A stretch of 5,545 nucleotides of DNA, taken from positions 1 to 5,545 of the forward strand of contig JAAZDR010000276.1 in the NCBI GenBank assembly GCA_012512705.1. Direction: 5' to 3'. Numbering within the stretch: the stretch's first letter is position 1; every line of letters starts with the position of its first letter. Below, one piece after another: positions 1-5,545 of this stretch. Position numbers and translations under genes: made by a program. Origin of the DNA: Bacillota bacterium (GTDB taxonomy: Bacteria > Bacillota > Dethiobacteria > DTU022 > JAAZDR01). The notes under the pieces are model-generated. The model made no database searches. It saw only the letters and a program-made list of their open reading frames with translations, and was not told where the DNA came from.

Positions 1-507
1 GAAAAACCCATAAAGAAGCCAGATAGCAAGGGGCAAATTAATGTGTAGGCCATTATCAATGCTAAATGAGTATCAAGTAGGTTTAATGTCCTGAAAATAA
101 TAAAATACGGAATAACCACCGCTATTGCAGGCATCATACGCGTACTTAAGATAAAGAAAAGCAAATGCCCACCGCCGATATTCCAGCGTGCGAAGTTGTA
201 AGCTGCAAGTGTCCCCGTAACCATTACTAGTGCAGTTGAGCAAATGGCTACGACGAGACTGTTAAATATAAACCTTGCGAATTCATACTGGGTAAATGCA
301 AAAATATAGTTATCAAGAGTAGGGGTAAAAATAAACCGAGGCACCTTAGTCAAAACATCTAGCGGCTGCTTAAAAGACGTTGCAACCATCCAATAGATTG
401 GAAAAAGAATAACGAGTACCACAAGAGTAATGACCATATAAAATTATTAAATTTTTGACATTTTCCCACCTTTTACGAGATTCAAGCTGGACACCCTGTG
501 CTATCAT
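1..507 (-). pseudogene. Frameshifted sugar ABC transporter permease, MalG/UgpE type (3' end beyond window)
   Basis: This was one of the two membrane subunits of a CUT1-type (carbohydrate) ABC importer. The minus-strand ATG at 507 has a good ribosome binding site (GGAGG at 515-519, 7 nt spacer). It opens a charged N-terminus typical of MalG-like permeases (QLESRKRWENVKN), but the frame then closes early. The homologous reading continues in another frame: FPIYWMVATSFKQPLD, then about 130 codons without a stop, including LAAYNFARW and STRMMPAIAVVIPYF, all typical of the family. The first break lies around 432-451 and fits one extra base, possibly in the TTTT run at 440-443, or two missing bases. 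A second break near 40-41 fits one missing base, after which NLPLAIWLLYGFF is read. The EAA loop that contacts the ATPase would lie left of the window. It is the downstream partner of the MalF-like remnant, 23 bp away. Family assignment is secure; whether the breaks are mutations or read errors cannot be told here. Confidence 0.85.
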
Positions 508-514
508 CTTAACA

Positions 515-519
515 CCTCC
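515..519 (-). promoter_or_regulatory. Ribosome binding site of the MalG-like permease remnant
   Basis: GGAGG on the minus strand lies 7 nt before the ATG at 507. It fixes the start of the MalG-like permease and shows that the translation signal survives although the coding frame behind it is broken. Confidence 0.7.
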
Positions 520-530
520 ATACAAAACAA

Positions 531-1194
531 CTAATAAGTCTCCCGTACCCTCATAATGGCCTTAATTGCTATTACCGCGAGAACAATCACTATATAAAGG
601 AAAATTACCGATATGGATGAGGCATACCCCATATCTAGATACTTAAAGCCAACTCGGTACAGATACCGGCTAGTGTTTCTGTTGCTGTTCCCGGCCCCCC
701 ATGGTCAAAGTCATATAGGCGCACCAAGTCAATCGTCCGTAAAAGAAAAGCTACCAGTAAAAACTGGCTAATCATCGGCAATGTCAATGTTCGAAACACT
801 CTGAAAGGCGAGGCGCCATCAATTGCTGCCGCTTCGAAAGGCTCTTTCGGCAGTGATTGAAGACCGGCGAGCACGATAAAGGTAATAAACGGTGTCCATT
901 GCCAAACATCAAAAACAATAATACTCATCATCGCCGTGGAACGATTGCCAAGAAAGTTCGGCGCATTAAAACCTAGACTGCTTACTAACCAGGTAATTAC
1001 TCCAAAATCGGGATGATACATCATGCGCCAAATAAACCCTACTGCCAAAGGTGCACAGGCAAGTGGCAACAATAACAACATCCGTACTATCCCCTGCAAA
1101 CGAAACTTGCAATTAAGTAAAAAGCAAGTGCTGTCCCTAGCACCATTTCAATAGAGACCGCTCCTACCGTCATCATCGCTGTCCGCCCCAGGCC
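531..1194 (-). pseudogene. Truncated, frameshifted sugar ABC transporter permease, MalF type
   Basis: This is the remnant of the other membrane subunit of a CUT1-type sugar importer. Its N-terminal part (first helix and periplasmic loop) is missing and replaced by the dehydrogenase fragment; permease-like reading starts near GLGRTAMMTVGAVSIEM. A missing base at about 1112-1113 moves the reading from ALAFYL to CKFRLQGIVRMLLLLPLA. The middle part is well conserved: GFIWRMMYHPDFGVI, DVWQWTPF, and the EAA loop EPFEAAAIDGAS, which docks on the ATPase. A second missing base at about 666-667 in a Gly codon gives an early stop; restoring it reads YLYRVGFKYLDMGYAS, a last helix, and MRVRETY before the stop at 531-533. 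The segment YDFDHGGPG also looks about five residues shorter than the usual loop there. The MalG-like remnant follows after 23 bp, as in intact transporters. It cannot make a working protein as read. Confidence 0.88.
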
Positions 1195-1515
1195 AACCTT
1201 TTTAATTCCTTCATAATCAATAATCGAACCCGGGTTAGTTGCGACTATACTAGCACACTTAGCAGTATCGATGGAACTGCCGCCACCCAAACCGATAACT
1301 AGCTTATAACCTCCTTTTTTCAAAAGCTCACCAGCCGCATGTACTGTTTCCACTGATGGGTTTTCTTCAACATCGCTGAATACATTCACAGCTATTCCCG
1401 CTTCTTTTAAAGAGCTCTCTACAGTGTCTAAAATACCTGCCTGGATCAGTCCCTTTTTATCCGTTATTACCAATACCTTGTCCACATTAAAAGTTTCTTT
1501 TGCTTCTTGACCAAG
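1195..1515 (-). pseudogene. Iron-containing alcohol dehydrogenase, internal fragment
   Basis: About 107 codons of a group III (Fe-ADH family) NAD(P)-dependent alcohol dehydrogenase remain, against about 380 in intact members. The reading runs from LGQEAKETFNVDKVLVITDK through KEAGIAVNVFSDVEENPS to the nucleotide-binding motif GLGGGSSIDTAK and NPGSIIDYEGIKKV. The first 20 to 30 residues and the whole helical C-terminal domain, with the metal-binding Asp and His residues, are absent, so it is not an enzyme. The GTG at 1485 gives an open frame but is internal to the family alignment, and homology continues upstream of it, so it is not the true start. At its 5' end it is joined to a GAF-domain regulator in another frame; at its 3' end it runs in frame into a permease. 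Fe-ADH enzymes act on many alcohols and polyols, so the old substrate cannot be deduced. Confidence 0.87.
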
Positions 1516-2083
1516 CGGGCTTTGGTATAATCACCGGTCATATCCAACACACCGATGATATTCCCATCTGGATCACGGATCGGAGCAGCGGAACAAGTGC
1601 TGGGATGATGGGTCTGACAAAAATGCTCTGCACCAATTACTTGAATCGGCTTCCCTTCAATTAACGCAAGACACGGGGCGTTAGTTCCAACATACTTTTC
1701 ATGCCAGTTCGCACCGACAATAAAATTTGTTTCTTTGCCTTTTTCCAAAACAGGTTTATCGCCCAATGTAGAAAGGATATTCATCTTCTGGTCGGTATAG
1801 ACAACGATAAATCCGGAGCCACGTACTAAAGAATCAATATGCTTCATAAATGGCTCAACGATTTCCAAAACTGCTTTTTGCTCCTCCAAATACTTGTTGA
1901 TCTTATTTTCTGTTAATACTACGGGGCTTCTTCCATCAAAAGGATTAACACCGGCAGAGACACTCCTTTTCCAAGAGCGCAGGATCGGCTCCCGTAGCTG
2001 TTTTTGATCAAAAGGCTGGCCGTTAATAAATTTTTGCCAAAGTTTTTTGTCTGTTTATGAAAAGCTATCAAATCACTTTTAAT
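1516..2083 (-). pseudogene. AcoR-like sigma-54-dependent regulator, N-terminal and GAF remnant
   Basis: The fragment matches the sensory N-terminus of AcoR-like activators, which in the intact family sense a metabolite and activate sigma-54 promoters. After the first 13 codons (ending AFHKQTK) one base is missing in the T6 run at 2043-2048. Restoring it gives KLWQKFINGQPFDQKQLREP, then LRSWKRSVSAGVNPFDGRSP, the usual SW.RS..GV.P signature before the GAF domain. The GAF domain follows, with VGTNAPCLAL, HFCQTHHPSTCSAAPI and the closing GVLDMTGDYTKA. It stops there: the AAA+ domain with GAFTGA and the Fis-type helix-turn-helix are gone, replaced by out-of-frame dehydrogenase sequence. The family therefore points to sigma-54, but the part that would prove it is missing. 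The best-placed start is an ATT at 2081-2083, 5 nt after AGGAGGGG; a TTG at 2069-2071 is also possible. It is divergent from yhdT-panF and no longer able to bind DNA. Confidence 0.83.
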
Positions 2084-2088
2084 TTTTA

Positions 2089-2096
2089 CCCCTCCT
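2089..2096 (-). promoter_or_regulatory. Ribosome binding site of the regulator remnant
   Basis: AGGAGGGG on the minus strand is a near-perfect anti-16S match. Five bases behind it is an in-frame ATT (reading I/M-K-S-D-L-I-A-F-H-K), which suggests the original start was ATG and has mutated, or that ATT is used as a rare start. The TTG at 2069-2071 is 17 nt away, which is too far for this site. Confidence 0.6.
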
Positions 2097-2116
2097 CTAA
2101 TATAAAAGTAATATCT

Positions 2117-2163
2117 AGAATTTTGACATTAGAAACAGTTTTTCCCGCTAGCAAGAATTTTGA
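2117..2163. repeat. Pair of 10-bp direct repeats in the divergent intergenic region
   Basis: AGAATTTTGA occurs at 2117-2126 and again at 2154-2163, 37 bp apart start to start. Both copies lie between the regulator remnant and yhdT. This could be a binding site for a transcription factor, possibly the now broken divergent regulator, or chance in AT-rich DNA. Confidence 0.45.
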
Positions 2164-2193
2164 TAATCTTTAATGTTTATTTTTCTAATCTTT
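2164..2193. repeat. Pair of 8-bp direct repeats with 22-bp spacing
   Basis: TAATCTTT occurs at 2164-2171 and 2186-2193, a spacing of about two helical turns. The second copy ends just inside the proposed promoter of yhdT-panF. The spacing would suit a regulator binding one DNA face, but the motif is short and AT-rich. Confidence 0.35.
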
Positions 2194-2221
2194 GTAGGGA
2201 AATACTCTTATGATGTAGAAT
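2192..2221 (+). promoter_or_regulatory. Possible sigma-A-type promoter for yhdT-panF
   Basis: A -10-like TAGAAT (2216-2221, five of six consensus bases) follows a poor -35-like TTGTAG (2192-2197) at 18 bp. TATGAT at 2209-2214 is an alternative -10. Either would start transcription about 50 to 60 bases before the yhdT ATG. The weak -35 and the direct repeats beside it would fit activator dependence; this is inference. Confidence 0.35.
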
Positions 2222-2284
2222 ACTACTGCAATGTTTTTTGCACAAAACCAGGCAAAATGACAAATACAAAAGGAGGCATTTATT

Positions 2285-2596
2285 ATGCACAAGGAACGTA
2301 ATTTTCAAGAAGACCCACGCTACAGGCAAGCCAACAAAGAAGCACTCATCGGAATTGCCATTTTTATTTTAAATATTATCTGGTGGTACGTCTTTGCCTA
2401 CGGACTGGGCTCCGGCCCACCAGAAGATTACAGCTATATATGCGGTTTTCCAGCCTGGTTTTTTTGGTCTGTTATCGTTAATTATGTTATTTTTTCCTTT
2501 TTAATCTGGGGGGCTGTCAGCTTCTTTTTCAAGGATATGCCCCTAGAAACTAAAGACAAAGAAGTGGAAAAACATAACTGCCAGGAGGAGAATTGA
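2285..2596 (+). CDS. yhdT: YhdT family (DUF997) small membrane protein, PanF partner
   Basis: This 103-residue inner-membrane protein belongs to the YhdT/DUF997 family. Its function is not established, but its gene usually sits directly before the pantothenate symporter gene, as in the yhdT-panF-prmA order of Escherichia coli. Visible family traits are the N-terminal DPRYRQANKEALIG, a first membrane helix at about residues 20-42 containing NIIWWYVFAYGLG, the loop motif GFPAWFF, and a second helix at about 59-83. A short charged tail follows. The start is clear: AGGAGG at 2271-2276 lies 8 nt before the ATG. The stop is 1 bp before the panF start, and the panF ribosome binding site lies inside the last yhdT codons, so translation is probably coupled. 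An accessory role for the transporter is a reasonable guess from context, not shown by the sequence. Confidence 0.93.
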   Translation: MHKERNFQEDPRYRQANKEALIGIAIFILNIIWWYVFAYGLGSGPPEDYSYICGFPAWFFWSVIVNYVIFSFLIWGAVSFFFKDMPLETKDKEVEKHNCQEEN

Positions 2597-2597
2597 G

Positions 2598-4058
2598 ATG
2601 GCGCCAATCATCATTCCCTTAGCTCTCTATCTAGTCGGACTTTTCCTTCTTACTTACTATAGCTCACGCTACCTAAACCGGGCAGCGCTTAAAGGGACGT
2701 TTATCGAAGAGTACTTTATCGGAGGACGGAGCTTAGGCGGTTTTGTGCTAGCGATGACCCTTGTGGCTACCTATACCAGCGCCAGCTCATTTGTCGGTGG
2801 ACCGGGAATGGCTTACGCCCAAGGTCTGGGCTGGGTTTTACTTTCTATTACACAGCTTCCGACAGCCTATATTACGCTCGCTGTCCTCGGCAAAAAATTT
2901 GCGATTATCAGCCGCAAAATCAATGCCCTCACGCTGATTGATATCCTGCGTCATCGCTATAAAAGTGACTTCGTGGTCATTATCGGTTCCCTCAGTATAA
3001 TTTGTTTTTTTGTAGCGATCATGACTGCCCAGTATATAGGGGGGGCAAGGCTATTTCAAGCGGTAACCGGGTATAGTTATACTGTGGGGTTGGCGATTTT
3101 TGCCATCGCCATTCTGTTTTATGTGACGATCGGCGGTTTCCGTGCCGTAGCGCTTAGCGACTCCCTGCAGGGCGCAATAATGCTTATCGGGACGGTGGTG
3201 ATCCTGATCATCACCATCCTGCGCGGTGGCGGGGTGGAAAACTTAATGCGGGGAATGTATGCTGTAAATCCGGATCTCCTTACCCCCTTCGGTGTGGACG
3301 GTTTTATCAGCCAGGGATGGATCATGGGTTTTTGGGTGCTTGTTGGAATTGGAGTAATTGGCCTTCCCCAAGTCAGCATCCGGGCAATGTCTTATAAAAA
3401 CTCCGCTTCTATGCATAGGGCGATGATTATCGGCACTTTCACCGTGGGTTTTTTAATGCTGGGGATGCATCTGGTAGGAACTTTTGGACGAGTACTCCTG
3501 CCCGGGATCGAAAACCCGGATCTCGTGATGCCTCGGATGACGATCGAAGTTCTCCCGCCGTGGGCGGCGGGGATCTTTTTTGCCGGACCGTTGGCAGCGA
3601 TTATGTCTACGGTTGACTCGCTATTGATTATGGCTTCAGCTACGGTTGTCAAAGACCTATATAGCAACTATATCAATCCCCGGACAAACAACCAACAGCT
3701 GCAATTCTACAGCCTAGGAATTACTGCCATCTTAGGGGTTGCTGCCTTTCTTTTCGCCTTGAATCCCCCTGACTTTTTAGTTTGGCTGAACCTCTTTGCC
3801 TTCGGCGGACTGCAGGCTACTTTTTTCTGGCCCACTATTCTCGGTCTTTACTGGAAGCGTGCCAATGCTTATGGTGCTGTCGCCTCCATGATTTCTGGAA
3901 CCGTCTCCTTTATTATCTTTGATACGCTCAGCATGCGCCCGCTTGGTTCACATCATATTGTAGCCACGCTCCTGATCGCCCTCGCTGCTTTTATTATTGT
4001 TTCATTGTCGACCCCTCCCCCGGATCATAAAATTATCCATAAATTCTGGGGAATTTAG
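2598..4058 (+). CDS. panF: Sodium/pantothenate symporter
   Basis: PanF imports pantothenate (vitamin B5, the coenzyme A precursor) with Na+ across the cytoplasmic membrane. It belongs to the solute:sodium symporter (SSF) family, LeuT fold. The 486 residues are close to the E. coli length (about 483), and resemblance to it runs end to end: FIEEYFIGGRSLGGFVLAMT (about 35-54), ATYTSASSFVGGPG (57-70), GLGWVLL, IGGARLF, GVIGLPQVSIRAMSYK, AAIMSTVDSLL (about 333-343), FGGLQATFFWP and GLYWKRANAYGA. The SASSF stretch of the first core helix and the STVDS stretch of the eighth correspond to where SSF transporters hold Na+. About 13 membrane helices are expected. The ATG at 2598 has AGGAGG at 2583-2588, inside yhdT. 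The frame is intact. Specificity for pantothenate rests on this resemblance and on the yhdT neighbour; other SSF substrates are unlikely. Confidence 0.95.
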   Translation: MAPIIIPLALYLVGLFLLTYYSSRYLNRAALKGTFIEEYFIGGRSLGGFVLAMTLVATYTSASSFVGGPGMAYAQGLGWVLLSITQLPTAYITLAVLGKKFAIISRKINALTLIDILRHRYKSDFVVIIGSLSIICFFVAIMTAQYIGGARLFQAVTGYSYTVGLAIFAIAILFYVTIGGFRAVALSDSLQGAIMLIGTVVILIITILRGGGVENLMRGMYAVNPDLLTPFGVDGFISQGWIMGFWVLVGIGVIGLPQVSIRAMSYKNSASMHRAMIIGTFTVGFLMLGMHLVGTFGRVLLPGIENPDLVMPRMTIEVLPPWAAGIFFAGPLAAIMSTVDSLLIMASATVVKDLYSNYINPRTNNQQLQFYSLGITAILGVAAFLFALNPPDFLVWLNLFAFGGLQATFFWPTILGLYWKRANAYGAVASMISGTVSFIIFDTLSMRPLGSHHIVATLLIALAAFIIVSLSTPPPDHKIIHKFWGI

Positions 4059-4085
4059 CCATCCTGAAGCGGATGATATAAGATG

Positions 4086-4100
4086 TATAATTAATATAAT
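4086..4100 (+). promoter_or_regulatory. Possible promoter -10 elements before the TGS GTPase gene
   Basis: Two perfect TATAAT hexamers lie at 4086-4091 and 4095-4100 in the 68-bp gap between panF and the GTPase gene, 27 to 35 bases before its GTG. No convincing -35 is found at 16 to 18 bp from either, and neither has a properly spaced TGn extension. They may add transcription for the GTPase-asparaginase pair, or may simply reflect AT-rich spacer; read-through from panF is equally possible because no terminator is seen. Confidence 0.35.
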
Positions 4101-4126
4101 AAATCAAGCAAAAAGAGGGATTTGCT

Positions 4127-5095
4127 GTGCCCGCTAATTTAACCCCTCAGTATTATGCAGCAGAGGAGAAATATAAACAGGCAAAAACAACAGCAGAAAA
4201 AATTGAAGCCCTCCAAGAAATGCTTGCCGTTATCCCAAAGCATAAAGGTACGGAAAAAATTCAGGCTAATCTGAAAAGGCGTCTCGCAGCCCTGCGGGAG
4301 AAAAAACAGCAGAGGAAATCAAAAAGCACATATAATCCCTTTGTGGTAGAAAAGCAAGGCGCTGGGCAGGTAATTATTATCGGTTTCCCTAACAGTGGAA
4401 AATCAGCCCTTGTCTCCACCCTGACCAAGGCTAAGGTTAAAGTGGCTGATTTTCCCTTTGCTACAACGATACCGGAGACGGGGATGATGAATTTTGAAGA
4501 TGTGCAGATTCAGCTTGTAGATACACCGCCGCTTACTGCCGGAAATATACCGCCGGGGCTTACCGGAACAATACGTGCAGCTGATTTGCTGCTCATTGTT
4601 GTCGATATCTCAAGTGATGAGTGTCTTGAACACGTCGAAGGGATATTCTCCCTCTTAAAAGAAAAAAACCTAGCCTCTTTAAGCTCTTCACAGGGCAAAG
4701 ATCAGCAACCCTTTATACTGCTGGCAAACAAGATCGATCTGCCAAAAGGCAGAGAGAACATACAGATTTTGCGCGAGCTTTACCCAAAACTTAAAATAAT
4801 TACGGTTTCAGCGGCAACAGGTAAAAACCTAGAGGTCCTGCGCCAGCGCGTCTTTGACGCCTTAAGGGTTATTCGTGTCTACAGCAAGCCACCCGGGAAG
4901 CCGCCACAGTTGGAAAAGCCATTCATTTTACCCAAAGGAAGTACGGTTCTTGATTTCGCTGCCAGTATTCATAAAGATTTTATTAAAAAGATCAAGAGCG
5001 CTCATGTATGGGGCTCGACACGCTTTGATGGCCAGGCTGTCGCTAAAAGCTACGTCTTGGAAGATAAAGATATTGTTGAACTAAATATTAACTAA
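4127..5095 (+). CDS. GTPase with C-terminal TGS domain (Obg/DRG-like)
   Basis: This is a 322-residue cytoplasmic P-loop GTPase of the Obg/DRG group. Residues 1-66 are helical and highly charged, with PKHKGTEKIQANLKRRL (about 37-53), typical of DRG-like N-termini. The G domain has G1 GFPNSGKS (86-93), a G2 region with FATTIPE (111-117), G3 DTPP (132-135), G4 NKID (201-204) and G5 SAATG (228-232). From about 250 to the end is a TGS domain (ILPKGSTVLDFAASIHKDF, ending LEDKDIVELN), a fold also found in ThrRS and SpoT and linked to RNA or ribosome contact. G3 lacks the usual glycine of DxxG, so catalysis may differ. The GTG start has AGAGGGA at 4114-4120, 6 nt upstream. The asparaginase gene follows after 18 bp, probably in the same transcript. 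A translation or ribosome role is family inference; the exact job is unknown. Confidence 0.9.
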   Translation: MPANLTPQYYAAEEKYKQAKTTAEKIEALQEMLAVIPKHKGTEKIQANLKRRLAALREKKQQRKSKSTYNPFVVEKQGAGQVIIIGFPNSGKSALVSTLTKAKVKVADFPFATTIPETGMMNFEDVQIQLVDTPPLTAGNIPPGLTGTIRAADLLLIVVDISSDECLEHVEGIFSLLKEKNLASLSSSQGKDQQPFILLANKIDLPKGRENIQILRELYPKLKIITVSAATGKNLEVLRQRVFDALRVIRVYSKPPGKPPQLEKPFILPKGSTVLDFAASIHKDFIKKIKSAHVWGSTRFDGQAVAKSYVLEDKDIVELNIN

Positions 5096-5113
5096 AACTA
5101 AAGGAGAAAAGCC

Positions 5114-5545
5114 ATGTCCTTGTCATCTATTCTCGTCGAAATATCCCGGGGGGATCTGACGGAAAGCATTCACCGGGGTAATATTGCCGTATGCGATCAC
5201 CTGGGAAACCTGCTCTACAGTGCAGGAAACCCTTATGCTTTAACCTTCATGCGCTCCGCTGCTAAACCTATACAAGCGATACCGCTTGTAGAAAGTGGCG
5301 CCGCCGATTATTTTGGCCTTAATGAGCAAGAGATTGCTGTAACCTGCGGTTCGCATACAGGAGAAGAGCAGCACGTGAAAGCTGTCAGTAGCATTTTGGA
5401 AAAGATCGGTCTGACTGCAGACGACCTTCAATGTGGCACACACAGGCCACTTAACCGCCGGGTAGCAAAGGAGATGCTTGCTTGTGGAGCAGCACAGAGC
5501 ACGCTCCATAATACTTGCTCCGGCAAGCATGCCGGCATGCTTGCC
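5114..5545 (+). CDS. L-asparaginase, Rhizobium etli type (Asparaginase_II), 3' truncated by window
   Basis: The first 144 codons of a cytoplasmic asparaginase of Pfam Asparaginase_II, the class that includes the inducible Rhizobium etli enzyme ReAV and is unrelated to the E. coli AnsA/AnsB fold. It hydrolyses asparagine to aspartate and ammonia. Intact members have roughly 330 to 370 residues. Recalled ReAV active-site residues fall at identical numbers here: Ser48 and Lys51 in MRSAAKP, Ser80 in CGSHTGEEQH, and Cys135 and Lys138 in CSGKHAGM, the Cys and Lys being zinc ligands. The second lysine (about 263) and second zinc cysteine (about 189) lie beyond the window. The ATG at 5114 has AAGGAG at 5101-5106, 7 nt before it. 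The 18-bp gap to the GTPase gene suggests one operon. There is no signal peptide. The frame is open to the right edge, so the truncation is only the window boundary. Confidence 0.93.
   Translation, partial: MSLSSILVEISRGDLTESIHRGNIAVCDHLGNLLYSAGNPYALTFMRSAAKPIQAIPLVESGAADYFGLNEQEIAVTCGSHTGEEQHVKAVSSILEKIGLTADDLQCGTHRPLNRRVAKEMLACGAAQSTLHNTCSGKHAGMLA

Noticed and set aside
1087..1485. The 132-codon frame as a real fusion protein of dehydrogenase and permease
   Set aside because: It begins inside the dehydrogenase fold, ends at a frameshift in the permease, and has no ribosome binding site before its GTG; it is best read as debris.
2123..2151. Perfect TTGACA hexamer at 2123-2128 as a -35 for yhdT-panF
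   Set aside because: At 17 or 18 bp downstream only CGCTAG or GCTAGC is found, which is not a usable -10.
2227..2243. Sigma-54-like element TGCAAT-N5-TTGCA upstream of yhdT
   Set aside because: The -12 half (TTGCA) fits, but the essential GG at -24 is absent (TGC instead), so it is not called as a sigma-54 promoter.
2097..2284. Riboswitch or T-box leader before yhdT-panF
   Set aside because: The space is short, and I see no terminator/antiterminator pair or known leader motif.
3119..3667. Two minus-strand open frames of 86 and 91 codons inside panF
   Set aside because: They are antisense to a strongly conserved transporter, lack ribosome binding sites, and have Pro/Arg/Thr-rich composition typical of shadow frames.
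4060..4075. Hairpin CATCC-tgaagc-GGATG just after panF
   Set aside because: The stem is only 5 bp and no T run follows, so it is not a credible intrinsic terminator.
4510..4698. Minus-strand open frame inside the GTPase gene
   Set aside because: It overlaps the conserved G domain and shows no family features.
4875..5084. Plus-strand open frame in a second frame of the GTPase 3' end
   Set aside because: The TGS domain is clearly encoded in the main frame over the same bases.
5240..5530. Minus-strand open frame of 96 codons
   Set aside because: It is antisense to the asparaginase, whose active-site residues are encoded on the plus strand here.

Overview
The window looks like the chromosome of a bacterium of the phylum Bacillota, probably a Clostridia member. 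The grounds are strong AGGAGG-type ribosome binding sites, a GTG start, moderate to low GC, and the gene families present. A genus cannot be named from the sequence alone. It falls into a decayed left part read on the minus strand and an intact right part read on the plus strand, separated by a divergent intergenic region of about 190 bp.

Left part (1-2083, minus strand). Read from right to left there are remnants of four genes: an AcoR-like regulator (N-terminal region and GAF domain only), an iron-containing alcohol dehydrogenase (about 107 codons of the N-terminal half), a MalF-like sugar ABC permease (C-terminal two thirds), and a MalG-like sugar ABC permease that runs off the left edge. 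The first three are welded together: two internal deletions joined regulator to dehydrogenase (about 1515) and dehydrogenase to permease (about 1195). At least five more frame breaks lie near 40, 440, 666, 1112 and 2045, and four of them are repaired by adding back one base. The region appears to be the relic of a catabolic cluster (regulator, alcohol or polyol dehydrogenase, CUT1-type transporter); the substrate is unknown.

Intergenic region (2097-2284). It carries two pairs of direct repeats, a plausible weak promoter, and the ribosome binding site of the rightward genes.

Right part (2285-5545, plus strand). yhdT (a small two-helix membrane protein) and panF (Na+/pantothenate symporter) are 1 bp apart and surely translated together; they supply the coenzyme A precursor pantothenate. 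After a 68-bp gap containing two TATAAT hexamers comes a GTPase with a TGS domain. Eighteen bases further on starts an asparaginase of the Rhizobium etli type (Pfam Asparaginase_II), cut off by the right edge after 144 codons.

I found no tRNA, rRNA, CRISPR array, insertion sequence or convincing terminator. The intact genes belong to known families. The most unusual content is the fused, decayed cluster and the non-canonical G3 motif of the GTPase.
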